From Candidatus Brevefilum sp. (lineage in GTDB: Bacteria > Chloroflexota > Anaerolineae > Anaerolineales > Anaerolineaceae), in NCBI GenBank assembly GCA_019428905.1, contig JAHYJN010000028.1, forward strand, positions 1 to 34,807: DNA of 34,807 nt. The letters are read 5' to 3'. The notes under the pieces are model-generated. The model was given only the letters and a program-made list of their open reading frames with translations. It ran no database searches and was not told where the DNA came from. The translations under genes and the position numbers were made by a program. Of the stretch, positions 15,793-24,524 are shown piece by piece. Position 1 is the stretch's first letter. Every line of letters starts with the position of its first letter.

Positions 15793-18030
15793 TTACAGCA
15801 GGGCTAACTGGGTGGCACGGTACTCTGGCGGGTCAGCGTGAATTAGATCTTTGAACAACTCGCGGGAAAGAAGCGGGTTGACTTCAAAATCCCGCACCAG
15901 GCGGTACTTGACCACGAGGAAATCGTGATCCAATCTCCCTTTCAGGATGGGGTCGCGTTGTCGTTTAAAAGCGAGCAGGTTGGCTCGGCTCCCTGGGATG
16001 ATCAAGATGTTGCTGTGAGCTGGGGGCGCTTTGACGTTCAGGTAGGGGGAGAGGATGGCGGAAGTGAGGATATGAAACCGGTAAGCGGGGGTGGAGTCAT
16101 GTTCATCATACCAGTTGATGGTATTTTTCCCTGACACATGGAACCCCAACTGCTGGGCAATCAGATCCAATGATTTTTCGATGGCTTGTTTATCGGCTTC
16201 TCGTGCAGCGGGGTGCTCTGCCTCTCGCAGTGACCATTGATGTAATTGAGGTTCCACCAATTCAGCATAAGAGGAGAGGCAGTTGAGGATTAGCTCATCC
16301 TGCGGGGTAAAGATCCCCGGGAGGGCTTGGTAAGCCACGCTTTTAACACTTTCAGCAGTGGTTGTAACGGCTTTAACCAGGTGTCCGTAAATATGTTCTT
16401 CCAGGTGATCCATCAGGGTCACCCTGACTTTACCAGAGTCCACCAGCCACCATTCGCCTGCTTCGAGGGATGCTTGCCCTCCGACGACCCGGGTGAGAGA
16501 ATGGGGTTCCTGGAAGAGGGTTTCAACCCATTTTTGGGTTTCAGAAGATGCTTGGTTGACATTAAGCAGGAAACGATCGATCGCCAGGCTGTTTTCAGCT
16601 GCCATGCCGGTGATGGCTGCTGCGTGTACCTGCTGATAAGAGGCTGGTTCCCCCTTTTTCTGTAAATAAGCAAGGGCAGCGTCCCTGGCAATGGATAAGG
16701 CCCTATCTGGCTGCGGCTTGGAGGGAGGCTGCTTCAGGGGCAGCCAGGTGCATTGGGCGAGCTGATCGTCCAACGATTGGGCAAAGGATTCCAGTTTGAA
16801 GGCTTTGGCATCCGCTGCCAGCAACGTCGCCAGCAAGAGCATGGGTTCATTTTCAGCGACCAACCCCCAAAACTTGAGATTGGCCTGGCTGAGCGGGTGG
16901 ACCGCGTCAAACACGCCCATTAATGCATGACTGTGCCAGTTCCAGTCGTAGCGTTGGCGAGCAAGCACCTGGCGGATGGGACCAACGGCTTCCTGACCCC
17001 AAATCCAGCCTGTCCATAAGGCGGAAAGGGTCCAGAAGGCCTGGTTCGGCCGGGGGATGGCGGCGATCACAGCAGAGAAAAACCCGGGTTCTGGTGGTGG
17101 GTCAAGCTCCCGAATGCGTCCATTGTACAGGTAAATACCGGAAGGTTGATCTGGTCTGCCCTGCCAGTGTGTAAGGGAGATGGGCACTTGTAGAACCTGC
17201 CAAGCAGAGACCGCCTGTTCCATCACCTTCCACAGGTTGCGCTCCTGGTAGACGGCGGGGACAAGCACCTGGCGGGGACGGTTGCGGGGGGAGGGATGGG
17301 CCCATAAGGTATTGCCGCGATCGGCTGCCGATAAAATCAGTGCGATCAGCAATTCGCGTCGACGGGGTGATTGTTCGAGCCCTTCGAGTTTATTAATGAT
17401 TGTCTGCAGGATAATCAGCGGCCGTGTGGGGTAGGCATTGAGGGCGTTTTCAACTTGGGAACGCAAGGCATCATCCCGTTCTGCGATGCGGTTAAGGGCA
17501 CGTGCTAGGTGCAAGCTTTTAGGGGGTAAGGGGGTTAAGCCTTCCAGCGCTGCAGCGGTTAGCGGTTGTTCACCGCTTGCGGCGCAGAAGGCGCATTCCA
17601 CCTTGGCGGCATATGGCTGGTTGGCATCTTTTTTCCAGAGGAAGGCATCTGCTTCGATCTGCTGGTTACAGTTGGCACACCGGACGTGATACAAACCCCG
17701 GATATAGGGTTCCATGCGTTCATCACCTTTGCTGGCGATGGCTAAATCCTGCAATGCGGCAGTCAGTTCATCTTCTTGTGGGGCACTGGCGAGTACTTGC
17801 AGCAGAAAGGCGTGGATCGGATTATTGACGGTGACCAGCACCGGGTAACCCGCTGCGGCAATTTCGATCACAAGCAATGGATTGAAGCCAAAGGGCTCTA
17901 ATACCCAATCACCGGGGTTTAAGTTCTCACGGCACCAAACCTGTGCCATCCCTGGTGGGATCGGCGGCAAAAATCGCCCGAGCGGCAGCTCAGGTGGCCG
18001 TGCATTGCCGGGGATATAGGGAACATTCAC
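15793..18030 (-). CDS. DNA methyltransferase-like protein with Zn ribbon, catalytic motif apparently lost (745 aa)
   Basis: The layout resembles large Zn-ribbon adenine-methylase proteins (DUF1156-like). Residues 40-75 (GDWVLEPFGFNPLLVIEIAA, then VTVNNPIHAF) match the AdoMet-binding 'DPFxGxGxxxxEAxxxG...(D/N)xNP' pattern. A zinc ribbon follows: C118-AN-C121 and C146-AF-C149. Where a (D/N/S)PP(Y/F/R) catalytic motif would be expected, residues 322-333 read IAAIPRPNQAFW, lacking the acidic residue. The C-terminal half is helical with no recognised domain. AAGGAAGG precedes the ATG. It may bind DNA or AdoMet without methylating. It stands alone between convergent and tandem neighbours. Confidence 0.5.
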   Translation of the reverse strand: MNVPYIPGNARPPELPLGRFLPPIPPGMAQVWCRENLNPGDWVLEPFGFNPLLVIEIAAAGYPVLVTVNNPIHAFLLQVLASAPQEDELTAALQDLAIASKGDERMEPYIRGLYHVRCANCNQQIEADAFLWKKDANQPYAAKVECAFCAASGEQPLTAAALEGLTPLPPKSLHLARALNRIAERDDALRSQVENALNAYPTRPLIILQTIINKLEGLEQSPRRRELLIALILSAADRGNTLWAHPSPRNRPRQVLVPAVYQERNLWKVMEQAVSAWQVLQVPISLTHWQGRPDQPSGIYLYNGRIRELDPPPEPGFFSAVIAAIPRPNQAFWTLSALWTGWIWGQEAVGPIRQVLARQRYDWNWHSHALMGVFDAVHPLSQANLKFWGLVAENEPMLLLATLLAADAKAFKLESFAQSLDDQLAQCTWLPLKQPPSKPQPDRALSIARDAALAYLQKKGEPASYQQVHAAAITGMAAENSLAIDRFLLNVNQASSETQKWVETLFQEPHSLTRVVGGQASLEAGEWWLVDSGKVRVTLMDHLEEHIYGHLVKAVTTTAESVKSVAYQALPGIFTPQDELILNCLSSYAELVEPQLHQWSLREAEHPAAREADKQAIEKSLDLIAQQLGFHVSGKNTINWYDEHDSTPAYRFHILTSAILSPYLNVKAPPAHSNILIIPGSRANLLAFKRQRDPILKGRLDHDFLVVKYRLVRDFEVNPLLSRELFKDLIHADPPEYRATQLALL

Positions 18031-18109
18031 TCAAACCTTCCTTTGTATGACTGGAAAGCAGCAGCGATGTGTTTCTCGATGTTGTTAAAGACGTTCATCT
18101 GAAATCAGG

Positions 18110-19690
18110 TCATTCAACTTTTTTGAACAGCCTGACATCGTAAGGGGCTAACGAGATCAACCCGTGATTGGGTTCATCTTCTCCAAATAAAGATACCCAG
18201 GTGCCTTCCGGGATGTCGTAGATCAGTTCACGGCTGCTGAAATTCAACACGACCAGCACCTGGTCATCCTGGTAGGTGCGTAAAAATGCCAGGAAGTGAC
18301 GCGGGTCTTTGACCAACGGGATGAAATCCCCGCGTTGCAAGACAGGTTCCTCTTTTCGGACCTGTATGATGTGTTTACAGAAAATCAGCAGTGATTCTGG
18401 ATCGGTGATTTGCTGATCGACATTACGCTTAGGGTAATTGGCATGCACTGGCAGCCAGGGTTCTGCGGACGAAAAGCCTGCATGGATTTGATCGTTCCAG
18501 TGCATAGGTGCCCGGCAGCCATCGCGGCCAGTAAAGAGCGGCCAGTAGGTTTTGCCAACCCGGTCTTTGACCTCCGAAATATTTCGTATAGGTATATCTC
18601 GTAAACCGATCTCCTCGCCGTAATACATAAAGGGGGTGCCTTTAAACGTCAGCAGCATGGCCGCAGCGACCTTGGCCCGTCGGTCATCCTCACCGAGGCA
18701 ATAACGCGAAGCAGCACGGCGCATATCATGGTTGCTGAGAAAGTTGTTTGGCCAGGCGCTATCGCCGAGCGACTGGTACCAGCGCAGGGCAGATTGCAGA
18801 AACCGCTTGGGGTGCCAGCGGTTTTGTGCAAAATCAAAGTTGAATGCGGCGTTTAGCTTGCCATCTCCGCAATATTGGGCGGTTTGCTGCGGGTCGGCCA
18901 AAAAGGTTTCACCCACCACAAAGGTATCTTTGCGCTTGTCCATCATGGTGCGGATTTCTTCTAATAATGGGAACATCTCGGGTTGAGAGACATCGTAGAT
19001 GTGTTTTTGGCGGTCGAAAGCACGGATTCCGAACTGGCTAGGGTTATCTTTGAATTCTGGGTCTTTGAAATAAGCGTTAAACACATCCAGGCGAAATCCA
19101 TCCACGCCTTTTTTGAGCCAGAAGTGGAATACATCCAGCATGGCCGCACGCACATCCGGGTTACGCCAATTGAGATCAGGTTGTTCTTTATGGAACATGT
19201 GGTAATAATATTGCCCTAAATCGGGGTCAAGTTCCCAGGCTGGGCCGCCAAACCAAGATTCCCAGTTATTGGGTGGTTCCCCATTGGGTTTAGGGTCCTG
19301 CCACAGGTACCAATCGTGGTAGGGATTATTCTGTGATTTTTTTGCTTCAAGGAACCATGGGTGCTGGTCAGAGGTGTGGTTCAACACCAGGTCGAGGATG
19401 ATGTGGATATTGCGTTTCTTAGCGCCTTTGACCAGGGCTTCGAAATCCTGCATGGTGCCGAATTTTGGGTCAATCTCGCAATAGTCCGCCACATCATAGC
19501 CAAAATCGACATCGGGTGAGGGGTAAATGGGCGACAGCCAGATGGCGTCCACACCGAGGGCCTGCAGGTAATCCAGTTTGCTGATGATGCCCGGCAGGTC
19601 GCCAATGCCATCATCGTTGGAATCCGCAAATGAGCGGGGATAGATCTGATAGATGATACCGTCACGCCACCAGAGAAAGTCTTTTTTCAT
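18110..19690 (-). CDS. GH13 alpha-glucosidase / oligo-1,6-glucosidase (526 aa)
   Basis: It is a cytoplasmic alpha-amylase-family hydrolase that releases glucose from short malto- or isomalto-oligosaccharides. The N-terminus WWRDGIIYQIYPRSFADSN is typical of this group. Conserved regions are DLVLNHTSDQHPWF (100-113), GFRLDVFN with nucleophile D202, VVGETFL with acid/base E261, and FLSNHDMRR with H321 and D322. Length is normal and no signal peptide is present. AAAGGAAA lies before the ATG. Substrate specificity cannot be set from sequence alone: sucrose or trehalose hydrolysis is also known in this family. A minus-strand TATAAT at 19731-19726 is a possible -10, without a good -35. Confidence 0.9.
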   Translation of the reverse strand: MKKDFLWWRDGIIYQIYPRSFADSNDDGIGDLPGIISKLDYLQALGVDAIWLSPIYPSPDVDFGYDVADYCEIDPKFGTMQDFEALVKGAKKRNIHIILDLVLNHTSDQHPWFLEAKKSQNNPYHDWYLWQDPKPNGEPPNNWESWFGGPAWELDPDLGQYYYHMFHKEQPDLNWRNPDVRAAMLDVFHFWLKKGVDGFRLDVFNAYFKDPEFKDNPSQFGIRAFDRQKHIYDVSQPEMFPLLEEIRTMMDKRKDTFVVGETFLADPQQTAQYCGDGKLNAAFNFDFAQNRWHPKRFLQSALRWYQSLGDSAWPNNFLSNHDMRRAASRYCLGEDDRRAKVAAAMLLTFKGTPFMYYGEEIGLRDIPIRNISEVKDRVGKTYWPLFTGRDGCRAPMHWNDQIHAGFSSAEPWLPVHANYPKRNVDQQITDPESLLIFCKHIIQVRKEEPVLQRGDFIPLVKDPRHFLAFLRTYQDDQVLVVLNFSSRELIYDIPEGTWVSLFGEDEPNHGLISLAPYDVRLFKKVE

Positions 19691-19809
19691 TCCATATTTT
19701 CCTTTGAAAGGGTGTGTATTTACTGATTATAATCGTTGTTTTAGTAATAATCTCTGATTCCTTAGTATCAAAATGTCCAACTCAAATAAGCTTTCTTAAT
19801 ATATCTCCC

Positions 19810-19838
19810 TTGCACCGGTTTTTTATTTGTGCTAGAAT
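19810..19838 (+). promoter_or_regulatory. Sigma70-type promoter of the nusA cluster
   Basis: TTGCAC (19810-19815) and TAGAAT (19833-19838) are 17 bp apart, and TG precedes the -10 as an extended element. The predicted start is near 19845, giving a leader of about 107 nt before nusA. This is the best promoter in the window. Confidence 0.8.
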
Positions 19839-19851
19839 AACATATGAGTTG

Positions 19852-19871
19852 ATAAGCTTCGGCTTATTTTT
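19852..19871 (+). terminator. First leader hairpin upstream of nusA (UUCG tetraloop)
   Basis: ATAAGC (19852-19857) pairs with GCTTAT (19862-19867) through the very stable C(UUCG)G tetraloop, and T residues follow at 19868-19871. It lies only about 7 nt after the predicted transcription start, so it could be a pause or an early terminator. Confidence 0.55.
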
Positions 19872-19887
19872 CATACCCTTGTCGTCG

Positions 19888-19912
19888 AAAAGTGGGTGCC
19901 CCCCACTTTTCT
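19888..19912 (+). terminator. Second leader hairpin upstream of nusA (attenuator candidate)
   Basis: AAAAGTGGG (19888-19896) pairs perfectly with CCCACTTTT (19902-19910) around a 5-nt loop. The T residues are partly within the stem. It is terminator-like and sits 40 bp before the nusA start. Confidence 0.6.
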
Positions 19913-19951
19913 GTGTAATAAGCACGTTAGTTATTTGGAGTAAGTGGAACG

Positions 19952-21841
19952 ATGAAAAGTGAATTTGCGCTCGCATTTAATGAGGTTGTTGAAGAAAAAC
20001 AGCTCAGCAGGGATGTGATCCTTGAGGCGTTAGAATCTGCGCTGGTTTCTGCCTATCGCAGGGCGGTCAATGCCTCAAATGCCCAGCATGTGGAAGCAAA
20101 AGTCAATATGGACACCGGTGAGGTGGAGATCTTTGCAGAGAAGGAAGTTGTTGAGGATGTCCAGGATGAACGCACCGAGGTGTTGTTGAGCGATGCTCGG
20201 GTGGTTGAACCAGAAGCTGAACTGGGTGATATGGTGGTTATGGAAACCACACCGGAGAATTTTGGCCGGGTGGCGGCACAAACCGCGCGCCAGGTAATCC
20301 AGCAGCGCATCCGCGAAGCAGAGCGTGAAATTCAATATGAATACTTTGAAAAACAAGTTGGTGAGATTGTCAGCGGTACTGTGCAGGCGGTCACACCACG
20401 AGCAGCGACCATCAGTTTGGACAAGAAAGCTGAAGGGCAGATGCAGCGCAAGGATATGATCCCGCGCGAACGCTTACGGGTGCATGATCGCATCCGCTGC
20501 TTGATCTATGAAGTTAAAGAATCCAACCGCGGACCGCAAATTTTGCTTTCCAGGGCTCACCGCGACTTCTTGCGCCGCTTGCTGGAAAACGAGGTACCTG
20601 AAATTTACCATGGTGTGGTGGAGATCCGCTCAATTGCCCGCGAGCCAGGTCAACGGGCTAAAGTTGCCGTATCGGCTACCCAGCAAGGTATTGATCCGGT
20701 AGGGGCGTGTGTCGGCGTGCGCGGCGTCCGCATCCAGGCCATTGTGCGCGAGCTCAGCGATGAGAAGATTGATGTCATTGAATGGAGCAAGGACTCAGCA
20801 GCCTTTATTGCCAAGGCGATCAGCCCAGCACGGGTGGTCGGCGTTTACCTTACAGAAGATGATGAAGAGGGCAAGACTGCCACTGTGGTCGTCCCAGAAG
20901 ATCAACTATCATTGGCAATAGGCCGTGATGGTCAAAACGCCCGGCTGGCTGCCAAACTAACGGGCTGGCGGATTGATATCAAGAGCCAGGTTGAGGGTGC
21001 GACGGATGCCCTGCAGAAGCTGCGGGAAGATCCTGCTTATGCGGGAATGGCGGAACGTGAAGCAGAAGCGATGGAAAAGGTCGCCATCATGCTTGACAAG
21101 AAAGCCGAAGGTCGACCGCTCCCGCCAGAAGATTATGATTTGATGGCGAAATTCATTAACCGGGTTGAAAAACGGGTTGAAGAAAAACGTCGCGAAGAGA
21201 GCCTGGAAGAGAAACGCCGCTACGAAGAGGCGTTGGCTACCGTCCCGAAATTGACGTTTGAGATTCCCATCCTGGATGTTGATTTGAAACAGCACATCTT
21301 GTTCATCTTACAAGAGGCTGAAATTGACTCCTTGGGTGACCTTGTACTGCAAATGCGGATGGATCCTGACCGGATTTTATCGCTGAATGGGGTCGGCCCA
21401 AAATCCTTTGAAGAAATCCAACAACTCACGGATGGTCTGAGAGTCATCCCTGGTGAAACTGTACCTGAAGAAGAGATACCGGTTGAGCCTGCACTCGAAG
21501 AAGAAGTGGTGATCGAAGCTGCAGAAGCTGAAGAGCAGCCCGATGCCGTAGAGGTTGAGGTTGAAGAGGTTGAAGAGGCTGAGCTTTCGCCAGAAATGCC
21601 TAAAGAGCCTGAACCCGTCGCAGAATCCAAACCCGAAGCACCTGCGGTTGCTGAAGAAGAAGAACAGGTAGACGAGTTTGACAAAATCTTTTCTTATGAC
21701 GCTTCCAAGTACGGTTATTTTGAACCAGAAAAGCGCGTGGTTGATGAAAGTGAACCAGAAGAGGTCAAACCGACGAAAAAGAAGAAACGCAAAAAGCGGC
21801 GACCCGCTCCCGATGAAACTGACGATTGGGATAATTGGTAA
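19952..21841 (+). CDS. nusA: Transcription termination/antitermination factor NusA (629 aa)
   Basis: It binds RNA polymerase and nascent RNA and controls pausing, termination and antitermination. The N-terminal polymerase-binding domain spans about 1-130, S1 about 135-200, KH1 about 230-300 (GACVGVRGVRIQAI) and KH2 about 310-350 (LSLAIGRDGQNARLAAKLTG). A helix-hairpin-helix-like module lies at about 440-495 (ILSLNGVGPKSFEEI), then an acidic tail (500-600) and a Lys/Arg cluster with a DDWDNW end. At 629 aa it is longer than the E. coli (about 495) and Bacillus (about 370) proteins. GGAG lies 11 nt before the ATG. It is the first gene of the cluster; rimP, the usual upstream partner, is absent. 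Confidence 0.97.
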   Translation: MKSEFALAFNEVVEEKQLSRDVILEALESALVSAYRRAVNASNAQHVEAKVNMDTGEVEIFAEKEVVEDVQDERTEVLLSDARVVEPEAELGDMVVMETTPENFGRVAAQTARQVIQQRIREAEREIQYEYFEKQVGEIVSGTVQAVTPRAATISLDKKAEGQMQRKDMIPRERLRVHDRIRCLIYEVKESNRGPQILLSRAHRDFLRRLLENEVPEIYHGVVEIRSIAREPGQRAKVAVSATQQGIDPVGACVGVRGVRIQAIVRELSDEKIDVIEWSKDSAAFIAKAISPARVVGVYLTEDDEEGKTATVVVPEDQLSLAIGRDGQNARLAAKLTGWRIDIKSQVEGATDALQKLREDPAYAGMAEREAEAMEKVAIMLDKKAEGRPLPPEDYDLMAKFINRVEKRVEEKRREESLEEKRRYEEALATVPKLTFEIPILDVDLKQHILFILQEAEIDSLGDLVLQMRMDPDRILSLNGVGPKSFEEIQQLTDGLRVIPGETVPEEEIPVEPALEEEVVIEAAEAEEQPDAVEVEVEEVEEAELSPEMPKEPEPVAESKPEAPAVAEEEEQVDEFDKIFSYDASKYGYFEPEKRVVDESEPEEVKPTKKKKRKKRRPAPDETDDWDNW

Positions 21842-21865
21842 ACCGCAACAATGAGCAGCGATTAG

Positions 21866-22189
21866 ATGGTCAAGAAAACAAAGCGTCGCAGCAAACATAT
21901 TCCACAACGGACGTGTGTGGGCTGTCGAGAAGTCTTACCCAAGCGATCGTTGATCAGGATTGTAAACGGCCCTGAGGGCATCCAGGTTGATTTGACCGGG
22001 AAAGCCCACGGCAGGGGGGCATATTTACATGATGATCGATCTTGTTGGGACCGCGGCATCAAAGGCGGCCTTGACCATGCCTTGAAAACCAGGCTGACGG
22101 ATCAGGAAAAAGTGGCGCTAATGTCATTTATTGAGAGCCATCTTCCTGATGATCGCCCAGCCCAAGAGGGGCCAGAGGACAAATCATGA
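21866..22189 (+). CDS. ylxR: YlxR/RnpM family RNA-binding protein (107 aa)
   Basis: The DUF448/YlxR fold is shown by HIPQRTCVGCREVLPKRSLI (the conserved R-x-C-x-x-C-R), then the middle segment IQVDLTGKAHGRGAYLH (the GRGAY motif). In Bacillus this protein was reported to modulate RNase P. It is basic at the N-terminus (KKTKRRSKH), as expected for RNA binding. It lies 24 bp after nusA, in the standard nusA-ylxR-infB order. The ribosome site is weak (GAGCAGC), so it may depend on readthrough from nusA. The ylxQ gene, often next, is missing. Confidence 0.93.
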   Translation: MVKKTKRRSKHIPQRTCVGCREVLPKRSLIRIVNGPEGIQVDLTGKAHGRGAYLHDDRSCWDRGIKGGLDHALKTRLTDQEKVALMSFIESHLPDDRPAQEGPEDKS

Positions 22190-22240
22190 TGAATTAAGAT
22201 CATCTGATCGCTCCTCAGCAGTAAAATAATCATTTAGGGT

Positions 22241-22266
22241 CTGCAGGTAAACCACCCTTCCTGCAG
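22241..22266 (+). other. Small hairpin in the ylxR-infB gap
   Basis: CTGCAGG (22241-22247) pairs with CCTGCAG (22260-22266) around a 12-nt loop, 27 bp before the infB start. No T-run follows; it may pause polymerase or protect mRNA. A processing signal is also possible. Confidence 0.35.
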
Positions 22267-22293
22267 GCAGGGGAATTATAACGGAGGTGTTGT

Positions 22294-24081
22294 ATGAGCG
22301 ATAGTGAACTTAATAAAATCATCTTACCTTACAGTATCAGTGTGCGAGACCTGGCTGAAAAGATGGAGACCAGCCCGATTGAGGTCATCAAAGTTTTGAT
22401 GGCCAATGGCGTCATGGCCAGCATTAACCAAAATGTTGACTTTGACACGGCTGCGGTTGTTGCCAGTGAGTTAGGGTTCGAGCCTGAGCTGGAGCAAATT
22501 GAAGAAGAGAAACCGGAAGATGCCGGTGAAGTTCCATTATGGCGGCGGGTGATCGCCAAGGAGGCTGATAAAGATTTACAGCCTAGGCCGCCAGTCGTGA
22601 CAATGTTGGGTCATGTTGACCACGGAAAAACCTCCCTGCTGGATGTGATCCGTCAATCCAACGTGGCGGGCGGAGAAGAAGGCGGCATCACCCAGCATAT
22701 CGGGGCTTACCAGGCGGAACATCAGGGCAGGAAGATCACCTTTTTGGATACACCCGGTCATGCTGCCTTTACATCCATGCGGGCGCGCGGCGCGCAGGGC
22801 GCCGATATTGTCATCCTGGTCGTCGCTGCAGACGATGGGGTGATGCCCCAGACCCGTGAAGCGGCGAACCACGCCAAAGCAGCCCAGGTGCCAATTGTGG
22901 TGGCATTGAACAAAATGGATCTACCTTCTGCCAACCCCGAACTTGTCAAGAAGCAATTGTCTGAAATTGGCCTGGTGCCTGATGAGTGGGATGGGGATAC
23001 GATTGTGGTGCCGGTCTCGGCGACCAAGAAGCAGGGTTTAGATGACCTGATGGAAGCGATCCTGTTGGTGGCTGACAATAAAGAAATTAAAGCCAACCCC
23101 AAAGGTGAGGTTTTGGGGACGGTGGTTGAGGGTGAAGTGGACCGTTCCCGCGGCGTGATGGCGACCTTGCTGCTGCAAAATGGCACCATAAATGTTGGTG
23201 ATACAATCCTGGCAGGCAAAGCGCACGGCCGGATCAAGGCGATGTTCGATTTTCGGGGCAATCGCATACAAAAAGCTGGGCCAGCCACACCGATCATGGT
23301 GATGGGGCTGAATGATGTGCCTAAAGCGGGTGACCTTTTCAGGGTGGTTGAATCTGAAAAAGAAGCCCGAGCGATTGTTTCTGAGATGGAACTTGCCGGA
23401 AAGGTGAGGAGTATTGCGCCAAAGGTATCCCTTGAGGAGCTTTATGCACAATTGCAAGCCGGTGAAGTTAAAGAGTTAAGGCTGATTATCAAGGCGGATG
23501 TGCAAGGTTCACTGGAACCAATCGTCAATTCTTTAAACGAACTAGCTGAAAAGCAATCAGAAGTTTCGATCTTAATCCTGCACCAGGAGACGGGCAACAT
23601 TTCTGAAAGCGATGTGATGCTGGCTGCTGCCTCTGATGCGATCGTGCTTGGTTTTGCTGTTGAAGCGGATAACGCTGCTGAACGGCTGGCTGAAAAAGAA
23701 GGCGTATCCATCCGCTCTTATACCATCATTTACCGCCTGATTGAGGATATCGAGAAAGCGCTCAAAGGTATGTTGAAACCCGAGCTGGTCGAACGGAACA
23801 TTGGCCGCGCCCGGGTGCTGGCGACCTTCAGCGTTTCTCGGTTTAAAGTCGCTGCCGGCTGCCGTGTGGTGGATGGGGAAATCCGCCGCAATGGGCATAT
23901 CCGGGTGGTGCGGCACGACCAGGTGATTTTTGATGGCGAAATCGGCTCGCTCAAGCGTGAGAAAGATGATGTGCGTGAAGTGCGGGAAGGTTTCGAGTGC
24001 GGGATCGCGCTCAAGCAATTCCATGAATTTGAGGTCGGGGACACGCTCGAATGTTATGTGATCGAGCAGGAATCACGGTAG
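22294..24081 (+). CDS. infB: Translation initiation factor IF-2 (595 aa)
   Basis: This GTPase brings fMet-tRNA to the 30S subunit and promotes 50S joining. An IF2-N-like module starts the protein (ISVRDLAEKMETSPIEVIKV). The G domain has GHVDHGKT (106-113), DTPGH (152-156) and NKMD (206-209), followed by domain II and the C-terminal tRNA-binding part (GCRVVDGEIRRNGHIRVVRH). The N-terminal extension is minimal, about 95 residues before the G domain, as in short IF-2 forms. GGAGGTG lies 4 nt before the ATG, a stronger ribosome site than most in this cluster. Confidence 0.97.
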   Translation: MSDSELNKIILPYSISVRDLAEKMETSPIEVIKVLMANGVMASINQNVDFDTAAVVASELGFEPELEQIEEEKPEDAGEVPLWRRVIAKEADKDLQPRPPVVTMLGHVDHGKTSLLDVIRQSNVAGGEEGGITQHIGAYQAEHQGRKITFLDTPGHAAFTSMRARGAQGADIVILVVAADDGVMPQTREAANHAKAAQVPIVVALNKMDLPSANPELVKKQLSEIGLVPDEWDGDTIVVPVSATKKQGLDDLMEAILLVADNKEIKANPKGEVLGTVVEGEVDRSRGVMATLLLQNGTINVGDTILAGKAHGRIKAMFDFRGNRIQKAGPATPIMVMGLNDVPKAGDLFRVVESEKEARAIVSEMELAGKVRSIAPKVSLEELYAQLQAGEVKELRLIIKADVQGSLEPIVNSLNELAEKQSEVSILILHQETGNISESDVMLAAASDAIVLGFAVEADNAAERLAEKEGVSIRSYTIIYRLIEDIEKALKGMLKPELVERNIGRARVLATFSVSRFKVAAGCRVVDGEIRRNGHIRVVRHDQVIFDGEIGSLKREKDDVREVREGFECGIALKQFHEFEVGDTLECYVIEQESR

Positions 24082-24104
24082 GAAAACATAAGAAAGAGGA
24101 TAGT

Positions 24105-24524
24105 ATGCCTTCGGAAATTCGAATGAAAAGGATCCAGGATCAAATTAAACGGGTCCTGACAGAAATTTTAGAAACCAAAGTTAATGACCCCCGCTTGGAC
24201 ACCGTGTATATTACGGATGTGTCTGTTGATCGTGAATTGGATTATGCCAATATCTATATTCACGCTTTGGGCGGTCAGAGTTTGGCTGAGGGAATTCTCG
24301 ATGGTCTGGAAAAGGCCAGCGGTTTTATCCGTTACACCCTTGGCCAGGAAGTGCAATTACGTGCAATGCCGAAATTGCGTTTCTATTGGGATGAAACGCC
24401 AGATCGAGCTGATCGGATCGAGTCCATCTTGGAAGAAATCCGGAAAGAACGTGAAGCGCGTGGCGTTGATGGGGAAGACCTGACCGAAGAAACCGCAGAG
24501 GAGATGGATGACGAAGACAATTGA
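24105..24524 (+). CDS. rbfA: Ribosome-binding factor A (139 aa)
   Basis: RbfA is a KH-like protein needed for late 30S maturation, acting on the 5' end of 16S rRNA. RMKRIQDQIKRVLTEILETK is the typical first helix; VYITDVSVDRELDYANIYI and RYTLGQEVQLRAMPKLRFYWDE (given here in part) follow the family pattern. The frame is open from 24051, but ATG 24105 is chosen for its AGAGGA site and agreement with the family start. An acidic tail (EETAEEMDDEDN) ends the protein. Its 3' end overlaps nrnA by 17 bp. Confidence 0.93.
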   Translation: MPSEIRMKRIQDQIKRVLTEILETKVNDPRLDTVYITDVSVDRELDYANIYIHALGGQSLAEGILDGLEKASGFIRYTLGQEVQLRAMPKLRFYWDETPDRADRIESILEEIRKEREARGVDGEDLTEETAEEMDDEDN

